From Epiperipatus broadwayi (lineage: Eukaryota; Onychophora; Udeonychophora; Euonychophora; Peripatidae): a DNA stretch of 64,000 bases. The first letter of the stretch is position 1. Every line of letters starts with the position of its first letter. Positions 14,152 to 25,041 of this stretch are shown here, piece by piece. Where the stretch lies: positions 7,958,682 through 8,022,681 of the forward strand of contig JAQFVV010012398.1 in assembly GCA_028023455.1 (NCBI GenBank), read 5' to 3'. The notes beneath the pieces are model-generated. The model saw only the letters and a program-made list of their open reading frames with translations. It did no database searches and was not told the DNA's origin. The position numbers and the translations under genes were made by a program.

Positions 14152-15284
14152 TATAGAGGGGAAGAAACAGCTTTTAAATAGCATCCTGCAAAGAAACTCT
14201 CTTTTTGATACTCTCTCATTGAGAAATCATGATAATGAACATGATGATTAATATATATTTCACTGGTGTTTTATCCTCCATCTAAAACATAATTAAATAC
14301 CCATTTACTGGGTAATATTGAATATCTGTTGACTACAGGCTGACTATATTAATCCCAAACTTATTGAAAATTTTTCCATATTTACTTGATTCAAATTCAC
14401 ACTTATGTCATAAGCATGGGATTGCATATATTTCCCGCACAACATGTCAGATTCTATATTATTAAACAAAATGTTGTAGGATAGTTTTCATTTCTGACAT
14501 ATAATTATCATGCCATTGCATTCCAGCCTTCTGCACGTTCTAGAGAATTCAAAATCTATAATTTTGCCCAATGAAATTTTATTAAGGCACTGTTGATTTA
14601 AAATGAATTATTTTATATTTAAGAATGCTCAAGATAAACATTATGGACAATACATTGTTATACCTTTTATTTGAAAATATAATAGACTCTTGATAGAATC
14701 TGATAGCAACTATCATTCATGATTGTATCTTTATTTATAAATTATCTTCATTTTAAGAATATATTATTTATATAATTTACTAAATTACTTTTATATATAT
14801 ATATATTCAATTGCATTAATTATTTTCAGGTATTTGTTTTGCTCTTACCAAAAATGTTCTTGCTGGCAATGGAGTAAGTTTAATATGATTGCTTTTATTA
14901 TAACAAATTTGATGTTGATCATTTAATAAATTATAATCCATTATTTTTAATTTAAATTTTTAGATTGCATATGGACTTCCATATGGAGCAATAAATAAAA
15001 ATAACTTCATGGATGAAGAAGCTGCAGATTCTGCTAGAGATAGCTACTATAGATTTAAGGCTGCTAATAATGCTGTAGTTAATCCTACTTATGGATTGAG
15101 TTATGGCTATGGAGTTCCTATGCTAGGCTATGCAGGATACAGTTTAGGAGGACTAGGTGGATATGGAATAGGTGTGGGTGGATATAAACTTGGAGGATAT
15201 CCCTTAGGCATTGGTTATGGCATTGGTGGGTATTCTGGAATTGGAGGATTAGCAATGCCTTACAATGTGGGTTATGGATATTGA
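9384..15284 (+). CDS. Secreted glycine/tyrosine-rich structural-type protein, 3 coding exons
   Basis: Coding exons are 9384-9408, 14830-14873 and 14964-15284. Both donors are GTAAGT (9409 and 14874); acceptors end at 14829 (TTTTCAG) and 14963 (TTTTTAG). The frame closes exactly: 25+44 nt make 23 codons, and exon 3 adds 106 codons plus TGA, giving 129 residues. The start lies in an exon beginning at about 9349 after a TTTTGCAG acceptor, so a non-coding upstream exon is likely. Residues 1-20 form a signal peptide (MKVILTVIC..., VLA before the predicted cut). The mature part has an Asp/Glu-containing segment (MDEEAADSARDSYYRF) and then about 75 residues of Gly/Tyr/Leu repeats such as GGLGGYGIG and GGYKLGGY, with no cysteine. 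Such composition suits a cuticle, silk or adhesive matrix protein; the precise role is unknown. No other feature in the window looks functionally linked. Confidence 0.85.
10276..10697 (+). repeat. Intronic duplication, unit A
   Basis: Unit A (422 bp) starts at acaattaggaatt and is directly followed by unit B. Shared blocks, in order, are TACAATATTGAGAAATCCAA, GGTGAATCACTTGCAAT, TTGCAATAATAC, CTTGTGAATGAGAAAA and a long C run (10592-10601) before CAACAACCAGACTCTC. The two units differ at many positions, so the duplication is not recent. Confidence 0.75.
10698..11330 (+). repeat. Intronic duplication, unit B with a 187-bp insert
   Basis: This unit is collinear with unit A except for an extra segment at 10821-11007. 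Its poly-C run is at 11252-11263. The open frame at 10789-11055 crosses the junction between repeat and insert and is not a gene. Confidence 0.75.
10821..11007. mobile_element. Small insertion with 7-bp target duplication
   Basis: The insert is flanked by ATAACAT on both sides (10814-10820 and 11008-11014), while unit A has a single uninterrupted GAGATAACATTGG. That makes it a genuine insertion of 187 bp. It has no obvious terminal inverted repeats or poly-A tail and I do not recognise the family. Confidence 0.6.
12655..12790. repeat. Long hairpin (58-bp inverted arms), MITE-like
   Basis: Arms 12655-12712 and 12733-12790 are reverse complements with few mismatches around a 20-nt spacer. The arm carries GACAGTAGGGACCTCTACAA, mirrored by TTGTAGAGATCCCTACTATC. 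It lies in the intron of the secreted-protein gene. It is most likely a short fold-back transposon; a transcribed hairpin precursor is also possible. Confidence 0.75.
13178..13221. repeat. Short near-perfect palindrome
   Basis: Two 21-nt arms (CAAAGCTTAAATAAACCAATA and its complement, with one G-T pair) are separated by 2 nt. A loop this small would extrude as a cruciform in DNA. It may be the remains of a MITE whose interior is lost. Confidence 0.7.
13675..13810 (+). repeat. Dispersed repeat, second copy
   Basis: This is the partner of 5840-5990, sharing CTTCAGATAAATA(T/C)ATTAG and the following ATT-rich blocks. It lies within the big intron. Confidence 0.5.
14074..14148 (+). repeat. Compound microsatellite (TA)n(GA)n
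   Basis: About 26 TA units run to about 14126 and pass straight into about 11 GA units. The open frame at 14021-14251 is only this repeat translated (IYIYIY, RERERE). Confidence 0.95.
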
Positions 15285-15321
15285 AACAATTTTAAAATAG
15301 TATTTATGGTGATAATATTCA

Positions 15322-15346
15322 AAAACCGGTATGTGTAAACGGTTTT
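15322..15346 (+). other. Small hairpin in the 3' UTR
   Basis: AAAACCG (15322-15328) pairs with CGGTTTT (15340-15346) around an 11-nt loop, about 40 nt after the stop codon. It could be a UTR structure or chance. Confidence 0.35.
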
Positions 15347-15429
15347 ATTTTACCAAACTCTTAACGTTTGTAAAGATTATTGTATTGTTGAATAGCTTTT
15401 GTAAAAACCAAATAATTGTATAATATTTT

Positions 15430-15435
15430 AATAAA
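15430..15435 (+). terminator. Polyadenylation signal AATAAA
   Basis: This is a canonical AATAAA about 145 nt after the TGA of the secreted-protein gene, followed by a T-rich stretch. It is the likely 3' end signal, with cleavage expected near 15450-15460. Confidence 0.6.
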
Positions 15436-15739
15436 TTATTTAAATACTTCTATTGTAACTGGCTGTTAATTATTAATTAAACTGGACAATATATATCTAC
15501 ACTATATATATGCACATGTATGTGAATAACTTTTTCTCTTAAGATGGTAGAAATTTTTACTTTATAAATTACTAAATCAGGGCAACACTTGATCATTATT
15601 GATAGTAGTTTGTCATTACTTTCCATTCTCTTTTTATTTTAGTTTAGTATAGCATTTTAATATTTAGTATTTCATCATATATGTATGTATATTTATACTT
15701 TACTTCATTAAATGTATGTATATCTATGTGTGTCCAGCT

Positions 15740-17150
15740 ACAATAAAACTTCTAAGACAAACAGAATTTTAAAAATATGTGAAAAAAGATGTATATAAAA
15801 AGCAGGCAATTTTCAAAATGCAATTTTAGCAGAATCTGCCTTCATCAATTGGTTTTGATTCTTATCCACCCCATATAAAAATAATAAATATAGAAAAATT
15901 CAAAATATTACAAATGGACTTTGAAAATAAGAACACATATAATCACAATTCAAAGACAACTACCAATCACTTTTAACATTAGAAAAAGTTATTATAATAT
16001 TAGCAACAGACACAAAATGATTAATCAATAAAGAATATTAATCTCTTTTTTTTATTTTATCATGTTCATAAGTCAGTCTTTGCATCATCAAATAAAACTT
16101 TATGACCTGTGCTATGTTTATGAATGTACATACATAGGTTAGTACAAAGTGATTGTTTTTAATTCAATTTTTTTAATTTTTAACTCTTTCATACTTTATT
16201 TAATTTCACATATATATATATATATAATCATACAAGACACATATAATAATAAAAATACTCATAAAAACTTCAATATACCAATATAAAATAATTAACTGAA
16301 TATTAGCTATAGACATCATCTTGATAGCAATTAAACATTAATATTTAAATCTCATTCAAATCACAACAATACTACCATTCCCATGTGAATGGCCAACTTT
16401 CCATAAATTATGTATATTCACATAATTACACTGCTTATTTAATGTATTGTTTGTCATATTTATAAAATATGATTCGTTGATTTTTCTTTTCTTCAAATCA
16501 TTTTCTACATGTAAAATACTAATATTATCAAAGCAAAAGTCACTACTACAAATCACTGCATATTTGGCAAACACAGACTAATACCTACCCACAAAATAAA
16601 ACAATTTATACAACCCATGTTAATGAATTCTCTTTTTTAATGCACATTTAGTCTCACCAATGTAATAAGATCCATAATGACACACCATTTTTTAAATAAC
16701 ATTACATTTATTGATTTTATTAACAACATCATTACCATTAATAATTAATCTACCAGTACTTGATCCATATTTAAATGCAACATGGGAATGATCTGACACT
16801 AATGATGTCATCCTATTACACACAATATTATTTATATAAGGTAATGCAATCCATGTCTTCTCTTCCATATTTTCCTTCCTCCATATGTTTGTGAATGTAA
16901 ATAATGTAACTAAAATATTTTTCCTATTATATCTTTCATTCAATAAATCCATATATACTTTAATATTAGATAATTTATCATTTTGAAATTTACATAAAAT
17001 ATTTCTAAACAAAATGTTCTAAATCCAGAGTAATTTATACATAATAGGAACATTTGACCTAGGATGTATAAATTCCCTAATTGACAAAGGCTTCAAAGAC
17101 ATTTTATGACTAATTATATTATTTTCTCTCTACAAAGTTAAATCAAGTAT
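15740..17150 (-). mobile_element. Penelope-like element remnant (GIY-YIG part and 3' end), minus copy of pair 2
   Basis: The best-preserved part is an open minus frame at 17012-16692 (106 codons) with WIALPYINNIVCNRMTSLVS and DVVNKINKCNVI. It runs on, past a stop, into the GIY-YIG segment GSYYIGET near 16660 and then a 72-codon frame at 16574-16356. The plus-strand partner at 17165-17790 has the same order. Downstream on the minus strand the element seems to continue to about 15740, where a hammerhead-like motif lies. PLE endonucleases of this type follow the reverse transcriptase; that domain is missing here, so the copy is 5'-truncated. Confidence 0.7.
15824..15848 (-). ncRNA. Candidate degenerate hammerhead ribozyme core at PLE end
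   Basis: On the minus strand TTGATGA (15848-15842) is followed by a short stem GGCAG-ATT-CTGCT and then AAAA. A hammerhead core is CTGATGA, stem II, GAAA; here two core positions differ. Hammerhead motifs in PLE terminal repeats are established for eukaryotes, which makes this worth listing. It is probably inactive. Confidence 0.25.
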
Positions 17151-17164
17151 AATAGGAAAAATAT

Positions 17165-17790
17165 TTTATTTACATTACTTAAATTTACAAACACATGGAA
17201 GAAGAAAAATATGAAAGAAAAAACATGGATTGCATTACCTTATATAAATAATATTATATATAGTAGGATTACATCATTAATGTTGTATCACTTTAATGTT
17301 ACATTTAAAGTTGGGCCAAGTGCTGGTAGATAAAGATGTTGTTAATAAAAATTAATAAATGTAATCTTATTTAAAAAATGGTATGCCATTATGGATCCTG
17401 TTACATTGGTAAGACTGAATGGGCATTCAAAATGAGAATTCATGAACTGTTATATAATAAATTGTATTATTCTGTGTATATTATAAGTCTGTGCTAGAAG
17501 AATATGCAATGATTTGTAATAGGACTTTTGCTTTAATAATATTTATATTTTATATGTAGAAAAAGAATCATATTTTAGAAATATGGTGGATATTAAATAA
17601 ACAGTGTAATTGTGTGAATATATACAATTTATGGAAAATTGACCATTTGCATGAGAACAGTAGTGATGTGTGATTTTAATGGGATTTAAATATTAACAAT
17701 TAATTATTAATCAAAATGGTATAAAGTGTCATAAGCTGGCTATAGTTAATATTCAGTTATTCATTATGTAAAGGCAAGTACAATGTATTC
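17165..17790 (+). mobile_element. Penelope-like element remnant (GIY-YIG part), plus copy of pair 2
   Basis: This copy mirrors the minus copy: a (T)WIALPYINNI-like segment (17215-17250), the RLIINxxDVVNKINKCNLI-like segment (17320-17370), and the endonuclease start CHYGSCYIGKTEWAFKMRIH (17382-17440). Similarity to the minus copy fades near 17790. Frames are broken. Confidence 0.7.
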
Positions 17791-17879
17791 TAGGGTATTT
17801 TTATTATATATATATCTTACTACGAGGAAGATATATGGTACAAAAATGAAGCAATTGACCAATAAAATTTATGAAATAT

Positions 17880-19450
17880 ATAAGATTTTGTAAAATAGTA
17901 CAAAAAAGGATTAAAGATGATATAAAAAAATATAATTGTGAATTAATAAAGAAAGTTATAGATGAGCATAAAAATATCAAAAGTATAGAATAATATCTTG
18001 GTATTGATATAAAACTTATTTCTGTAATAAGAGAAAATATAGATGTTATTGTGGATTCTATTGAAGAGTTCTATAAAAAGATATAGTAATAAAAAACAAA
18101 AAATATCCCCCCAGGTATTACATCTGCTGAATTGCCCAGAAGTGAGATATCAATTAAATCATAAAGACAGGAAAAACTCCAGTTAATGATGGGATTACAA
18201 TCAATACGTCAAAAGGAGCAGATGACCAAATAGATAGCTTTTAGCAAACTTATATACCAAATCAACCTTTTGTCAGTTCTATGCAAAAATTTTCCTAAGA
18301 TAATCATAACTCATGTGCAGTAAAGTTTGAATTTTAATCAATCAAAAGATCAAGCTGGGTTTTAAAGTGGTTATAGCAGAGTAGATCAATAAAGAGAAAC
18401 ATTAAAGAAAGGTCCAATGAATATGAGTTGCCTATATATTTGGATTTTGTAGATTATAAAAAAAGGCATTTGATTGTATAAGCATTTATTCAGTAATTAA
18501 AGCATTGGATCATCAAGACATACTCCCAGAATATTATCATATTCTGAAGAATATTTATTGAAATGAAACAGCAATGATTAGAAAGATTAACATTGAAAAG
18601 GGTTTAGAGCAGAGTAGCTCAATATCTTCAAACTTTTAAAGCAATTTAGAATGAGTTTTTTGTGGAGTAAAATGGAAAAACTAACATTATAAAAATAAAT
18701 GAAGATTATTTAAGTCATCTAGATTTTTTAAATGAAATAATTATTTTTGTATATAATTTTTCAGAGCTTTGCAAGATGTTTCAAGAGTTATAGATGAAAG
18801 TAAGAATATAGGACTAAAGGTAAATGCTAAAAAAAACTAAAGTAATGTTCAATGGATTTTCTCAAATGAAAAAAAAAAAGATTGACAATAATTAGTCTCT
18901 GAAAGATAACAACTATACCTATATTAGCTATATTATTAATCCAAATGAAAACCCACTGGATAAAATTAATCATAAAATTAAATTTAGATTGATTGCTTTT
19001 AATAGAAATAATTTACTATTAAAAGGAAATAGGTGTTTTATCAGTTCTTACTTATGGATCTGAGACTTAGATACTTACTTAATAGAAAAGCACTATCAAG
19101 AATTTTTTAGCTACTCAATAAAGTACAGGAAGATGTACATTAGGAGTAATAAGAAAGAAATCAAAAATGAAATACAAGGATGAGAGAACAAACAGGTGTT
19201 ATTGATATCATTGAAAGAATTAAGAGATTAAAATGGAGCTAGTTTAGTCACTTTGCTAGAAGAGATAATAGTAGTTGGATAATTGAAATCTTAACTTGAA
19301 TTTCAGGAGATTGTAAAATATCTAGAAAGCAACTATACATGACATGGATAGATAAAATAATAAATAGTATTTTAGTGATATAGAGAAGAGAGGCTAGATG
19401 ATTAGAGAAACTACATTGAACTCATAGAGGACTTTATCTTGCAATGAATC
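17880..19450 (+). mobile_element. RTE-like LINE remnant (reverse transcriptase)
   Basis: Reading through frameshifts I see, in order, the linker DIKKYNCELIKKVIDEHKNI (17918 on), an ISVIRENIDVIVDSIEEFYK block (18016-18077) and ERSNEYELPIYLDFVDYKK (18410-18465). That last block is the RT segment with the first catalytic Asp. LSHLDFLNEIIIFVYNFSEL (about 18713-18772) corresponds to the FADD box, with the catalytic Asp pair lost. Then come LKVNAKKTKVMFNGFSQ and VLTYGSET, and finally the C-terminal RCTLGVIRK and MELV blocks. This order is that of the non-LTR elements often annotated as craniofacial-development-protein-2-like. RTE clade is my assignment by memory of family patterns. No AP endonuclease part is visible, so the copy is 5'-truncated and dead. 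Confidence 0.8.
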
Positions 19451-19519
19451 GATTATGGTTGAAAATTATGATAATTTTAATCTTAGAACAAATTTTATAA
19501 ACTACTGTATTTCTAAAAT

Positions 19520-20440
19520 TTATTTACTATCCATCAACTCTTTAGAATTATTTAATAATGGATTTAAAAGCCTTTTTTCAAAGCAGCTGTCATACAACAT
19601 CCACCTCCAACAAATAACTATTTTTAATGATTAATCTTCAAATTGATGATTCTTTTTATCACTACTATTAACTATATTCTTAAAATCAACATTATATTTA
19701 TTTTTTTTTAAATAAAATACTTCTAATAAATTTATAACATTCCATAAATTGTTTTTTTAATTCCAAAGTTGTTTAAGTAATCTTCTATTTCCATGAAAGA
19801 AATTCATTAATGCAATCTTCTTATGAATAATTGCTTGATAATTATGGACCTAATCTCGTTTCTTAAATATTTTTCTTTAATAATATGATTACAATATAAA
19901 ATGTTATTAATTACACATTTTATAACCATTAAATCTAAACACTTAAATCCAATAAAATTACAACTATTTGTCTTAATAATACACTTAATATTAGAATCAA
20001 AGCTATTCTAATCCAATTTTAAAAAATCTTTCAAATTATCTTTATTTATAACAAACAATTAGCCATCTACATATCTAATAAATAGCTTTAAAAGCTCCAA
20101 ATTTGATTAATCACCCCTTTTTTTTAAAAAGTTAACTGAAAGAGTGTATTAATAAAGAAATAACCCTTTTTAATCTTACAAAATTACAATTGCTTCTAAA
20201 ATACATTGAATCTACAATGAAATCTACAAGGAAATAGCAAAACACATTAATTTTAGAATCAGAAAAATATTCTTCATTTAATCCTGCAGAAACCATGTTC
20301 AAAAAAATTACAGTTATAGGTCATATTATTAAAGAAGTATATTTGTTTGTGATATGTGCTAAATATGAAAAAAAATTAAAAAACATTGTAAATTTGTCTT
20401 TATCTTTACATAAAATCCATGTCAATGTTTGTCCTCAAGG
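19520..20440 (-). mobile_element. Penelope-like RT remnant
   Basis: On the minus strand near 20075-20000 the sequence reads FIRYVDG.LFVINKDNLKDF, a PLE palm motif (RYVDD with the second Asp changed). It is followed by DSNIKCIIKTNSCNFIGFKC and further blocks such as IKEKYLRNEIRS. No frame is open throughout. The element may belong with the endonuclease piece at 20945-21800, but the terminal repeat at 20782-20998 lies between them, so they are probably separate copies. Confidence 0.5.
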
Positions 20441-20781
20441 CTTTTTTCTGTGAAATTGTTCTCAAGGCTGTCACATGTTTCCTGTGAATGAGGCAAATTA
20501 TTACAAAGAATATTTTAGTAATTCCACCATTAATAGTTGTCTACAATGCTGTCAAATTCACAAATCAAATATAACAGGTATATATAAAAATTTAAATTTA
20601 AAGGGCTTAATTTGATTATGATGATTTTATTCAAAGCAAGTAATTCTGTAAAGCAAAAAAATTGTTAAAGTAACTGATTAAGAAAAAAGATTACAAAAAA
20701 CTAATTCAGCTATTAATAAACTGTAATACAAAAATCACAGCCTTTCAGGCATGGTTCATTTATTATATTTATTTATAATTT

Positions 20782-20998
20782 TAATGCACAAATCAGTGCA
20801 TAACAGCAGAGCTTTTTCAAATTAAATCACAATTTATTATAAAATTAACATAAATTATAATACATAATAATTAGTGCCTGAGTGCTTTCGAGAGAACTTA
20901 GCTCTCATAATCATGGTCAATAAAGAGTAAGCATAACCAGGTTGCTATATGCAAATATATGCAGATATATGTAAATTAATTGAAGTATATGTGTAAAT
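20782..20998. repeat. PLE terminal repeat, left arm (inverted)
   Basis: This is about 217 bp, the reverse complement of 21840-22056 with roughly a dozen differences. The two arms enclose the PLE coding remnant at 20945-21800. PLEs are known for LTR-like terminal repeats that may be direct or inverted, so this is the element's own end rather than a separate MITE. Confidence 0.85.
20876..20907 (-). ncRNA. Hammerhead-like hairpin plus GAAA in PLE end
   Basis: The minus strand reads GAGAG-CTAAGTT-CTCTC, a 5-bp hairpin followed at once by GAAAGCACTCAGGC. A stem immediately followed by GAAA is the stem II/GAAA half of a hammerhead. The preceding bases are TGATTATGA rather than CTGATGA. The same motif occurs in the right arm and at 58169-58200. 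Confidence 0.3.
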
Positions 20999-21800
20999 AT
21001 AATTAAGCCATTTCTTAGAAATTTTATAACACGCATCTTTCCTATTTATAGTTTTATCGTTCGTGGCAATAAAACATGCCTCCTTAACTTCCCTACAAAC
21101 TATTCTTAGATTTCCAGGTTCATATGCATGACCAGCTGATTTCTGATGCATTGTGAATATTGAGTTGCAAGTCAGGTCTGCTTGGACCTTGTTGTAAGAA
21201 TATCTGTGCTGGAATAATCTTGTTGAGAAAGTTGCTTTCGTTTCTCCCTAATATGATGCCATGCAATTATTGTCTGGTCATGAAATATTATAGATGGCTT
21301 GAGAAATATTGTTGGGTGTTACTATATCTTTTGTATTGTTGATAATTCTATTGGTATTAGGGGTGGTGTGAAAACATAGTTGAAATTCTCTATTAAATAC
21401 TGAATGTAGTTTTCTATAGGCATTTGCAATATATGGCAACAATATTCTATTTTTCTGCTGTTTAATCACATTGTTATTTAATTTACTGTAAAATTGTCTA
21501 ATCTTCCTATCAATGCTATTCTGTTTGAAACCGATATTTAATAAATCATATAACATCAAGTTTGCCCTCTTGTCTGTTTCAAATCTGCAAAGGTGCTCAT
21601 TCCTATGTAAGAAGGACATTAATTCTGAAAATTTGTGAATAGACAGTGTATTCAAAAGGGGTTGGGATATGGTCTCTTTTTTCTATTGGTTTTATGATTA
21701 TCTTATAGGTCAGTTGATGACCTTCCCTTTGCACTTGCATATCCAAATATCTTGTCTTCTTGTCACAATTTTCCATAATCTGTATTCAGCTTCAGATGAG
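20945..21800 (-). mobile_element. Penelope-like element, endonuclease part
   Basis: The minus frame 21655-21278 (125 codons) carries HKFSELMSFLHRNEHLCRFE, ILLPYIANAYRKLH and RIINNTKDIVTPNN. It then meets the GIY-YIG region (CPDNNCMA-Y-GETKATFSTRL, about 21275-21215) in another frame. A third frame (21151-20945) gives HQKSAGHAYEPGNLRIVCRE and REVKEACFIAT, the usual end of such endonucleases. This family differs from that in pairs 1-4. Frameshifts make it inactive. Inverted terminal repeats flank it. Confidence 0.75.
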
Positions 21801-21839
21801 TGCAATCTTGTATGTCCAGCTTGAAAATGGATTAATTAG

Positions 21840-22056
21840 ATTTACACATATAATTCAATTAATTTACATGTATCTGCATATATTTGCATATAGAAATCTA
21901 GTTATGCTTACTCTTTATTGCCCATGATTATGAGAGCTAAGTTCTCTTGAAAGTGCTCAGGCATTAATTATTATGTATTATAATTTACATTAATTTTATA
22001 ATAAATTGTGATTTAATTTGAAAAAGCTCTGCTGTTATGCACTGATTTGTGCATTA
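21840..22056. repeat. PLE terminal repeat, right arm (inverted)
   Basis: This is the complement of 20782-20998. It contains the plus-strand hairpin GAGAG-CTAAGTT-CTCTT followed by GAAAGTGCTCAGGC (21932-21962), the same hammerhead-like motif as in the left arm. Confidence 0.85.
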
Positions 22057-25041
22057 TATATAGTAGGCAGCTGAGTGTGAAATAATTTCTATTTACATAT
22101 ATAATATGAAAATGTTTTGTTTAATTTACATTAAATCTTTAAAAAAAATTGTTAAAGCAACCAATTAAAAAGCACGGCTTTTATAGGTCAGATACTTCTG
22201 GTTATATAATAAAATACATGATTTTTTTAAAATTTATTTTCAGTTATAATGTAGAAATTATTTTCACAACTACATCAAAACTGAAGTCAGAAGTTCATTG
22301 TATCTGTAGATACAATTTACTATGAAATAACACATACCTTTACAAAATGTGTTAGAATCAAAGTAACTTAAATATTATGGCTTATCATTAATAATGTATA
22401 AATGCACAGCTAATCATAACTTTGAAAATAATCTGTTTAGATCTCACAGATCAGCTGTAACTTCTTCAGGATTAATTTAGAAATAGATACATCAATAATT
22501 TTTAATCTATCAATAGATTGGTACATATTTTCAATATAAGGATTAACAAATAAACTATCCTTATTAATATTTTAACATTAATCTTATCAGAAGTCTCCAA
22601 AAAATAAAAAAGAATAATCTCCAACACCAATGTAATATTTTAATGCTTATCAAAAATTCTGACATACATTTTTTCCCATAAAATCAAAAATAAATTTCAA
22701 AAGAAAATTATAATTATAAAACTTAAGACTGAAAATTTTTTAGATGCAGTACAATAATTATGACAGCAAAGCATAATAAGACTGCTTTATCATAAAATGT
22801 ATAATTGTTCATATTACTTGAATAATATTAATTAATTTAGATTTTATTTTACTTCCAATATCCATGTTTGTTTTTAAAACTTGATACTTTGCATTAGTAG
22901 TAATTTTTAAACAGGGATCCTGAAAAGGAAATAAAATGTATTTTAAAAATCTTTTTTGTTCTTCTTTTTAAACTTAGTCATTACACATATATAAAACTCT
23001 AACTACCTTTTCTCTTTTTTTAAAAAAAAAGTTTTTTGTTGAGCTCAACTCCATAAAACATAGAAATCATAAACTTTTGATTATTATCTTTGTCAAATTC
23101 ATCAGAAGCATAAAATAAAAACAGAAATATACAAATCAAAAAGCACCAAAAGCATATGTATAAAAATATCCAACAAATATAAACTATAATATTTAACAGA
23201 AATGTATTTTATAACTCAAACAATTAGTAATATAGCATATATGGATGCCCTAGTCATTTTATTACCATCATAAAAGTACATCTATCAACTAATTGATATT
23301 CTAATCAATTATACAGAGAACTACTATTTTAAATTTGACAAAAAAAAATTAACTTTCTGGAACATTCTCTCAGGGAATAAAGTATACTCTCCTATCACTG
23401 ACTAACCAAATAAATTCTTAGGTTTCTCTATTTATATTTCTGCAAATGCTATACAATTTGAAACCCAAAGTAAACTCTTCATCTCTATAGAAAATGCAAT
23501 AAATTAACCATTTAAAGCATATTTGTTCATATAAGCAAAAGTATCTCTCATCAATATTTTGATTTTCTCAAACACTTCCTATTATATGCCTACCATCAAG
23601 TACACTACATCCTTTATCAAAAAGATAAATACTATGTAATAAATTTATTTGGAATAATAATAGAGTATTTATTAGTACTGCATCAATGCAAAAACATTCC
23701 AAACATAATGAGCTCTCATTACACTGGACATCAGTAAACTATCTTCAGAGAGCAATAAATGAGCAATAAGCTTTATATTGATTAATCCATTGGATATACT
23801 ACAATCAATTAAAAATTCTTTCATTAAACAATTAATCACATGCATATCTAAATACATTACACCAGATGAAAAACTATTTGTAACAAAAATTAAGCACTGA
23901 GATGAATATATAATACTATATAAAACAAACTAATTAACCCACCATAATCTAAATTAATTTACTAATAAACAGATAATTGAGATACTAAAATTTTAGTATT
24001 TGACAAAATATTTAGATTTTTTAATTAAAATCATTTTTGAGATTCTTCCTCCCATGCCTTTCTAGCCAAAAAAAATGTTTGCTTTTTTGTTTGCAAATAT
24101 AGATTCAGAATGTTCTTAATGTCACAAGAAAAAATATATAGAGAACTTCCCTAATAATTTTTCAGTATCACAACCATACCAAAACATAATATTTTCAATT
24201 ACAAATTCTCAAATATCTTCTCTCACTTATTTAATGAGCAATATAAATAGGGAGCTTTTCCATAACACATGAATAATTACATATACATTTTTTTGCCCTA
24301 TGGTTTCTGAAGTATCATTTTTATTTTAATCCGATATCTTAGAAGCTTCAATCACTTTCCCATAACAAACTAACTAAAATAAAAAATGGAGACCAAGCAC
24401 TCACTCCATCTAACATTTTTTCAGCTACATGGAGTTTAGTCAACACCAATACCCCTGCAATTATTAGACCTTAAATTATTATCATTATGTCCTTTCTGTA
24501 AACTCATGTAGATTTTCAACACTTTGGTTGGATTTTATATTATTAATCATTCTCTATTGGTCATGAAAATGCATAAGTTCTAATCTCTGTAAAGTACATT
24601 TAAATATGTATTATGTAAATATGCTTTAAAACTAAAAAAAATTAGGAAAATATGAATGTAAAATTATGGAATTAACAAAATGGTTTTTGTGAAAATGAAT
24701 TAACATATTTAAATATGAAAAGAGCTGGAAAATGATTTAGTAATAAGAAGTAAAAAGTAAAGACCTCTACTGGGGTGTTTTAGAGAGAGGAACTGAGGTT
24801 TCTGGGTTTTTGAAATACACAGAAGCTTCTGTCATTGTTTAAGGAAAAGCAATTTTACATTTAAATACAAATAAATATCTCTTCATAGATTAATGCAAAT
24901 TGAATATTTTTTAACAAGTTTATTAAGATGAACTTCAAATATATATATTAATATTTTTATTGCTTATGTAAGATGCTCTTAATGAGTGAATCAAAGATAA
25001 AAATTGTCATACTGTGAAATAAATATATCTCATGAATATAA
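22057..25041. other. AT-rich stretch with possible decayed minus-strand coding
   Basis: There is no intact gene. On the minus strand about 24450-22440 give long low-stop stretches in shifting frames, for example the 61-codon frame 23857-23672 (KEFLIDCSISNGLINIKL, SSVMRAHYVWNVFALMQY). Codon texture looks like an old coding sequence, perhaps a transposon protein, but I do not recognise the family. The rest shows nothing. Confidence 0.3.

Noticed and set aside
14021-14251. 76-codon plus ORF with IYIYIY and RERERE
   Set aside because: It is a translation of the (TA)n(GA)n microsatellite.
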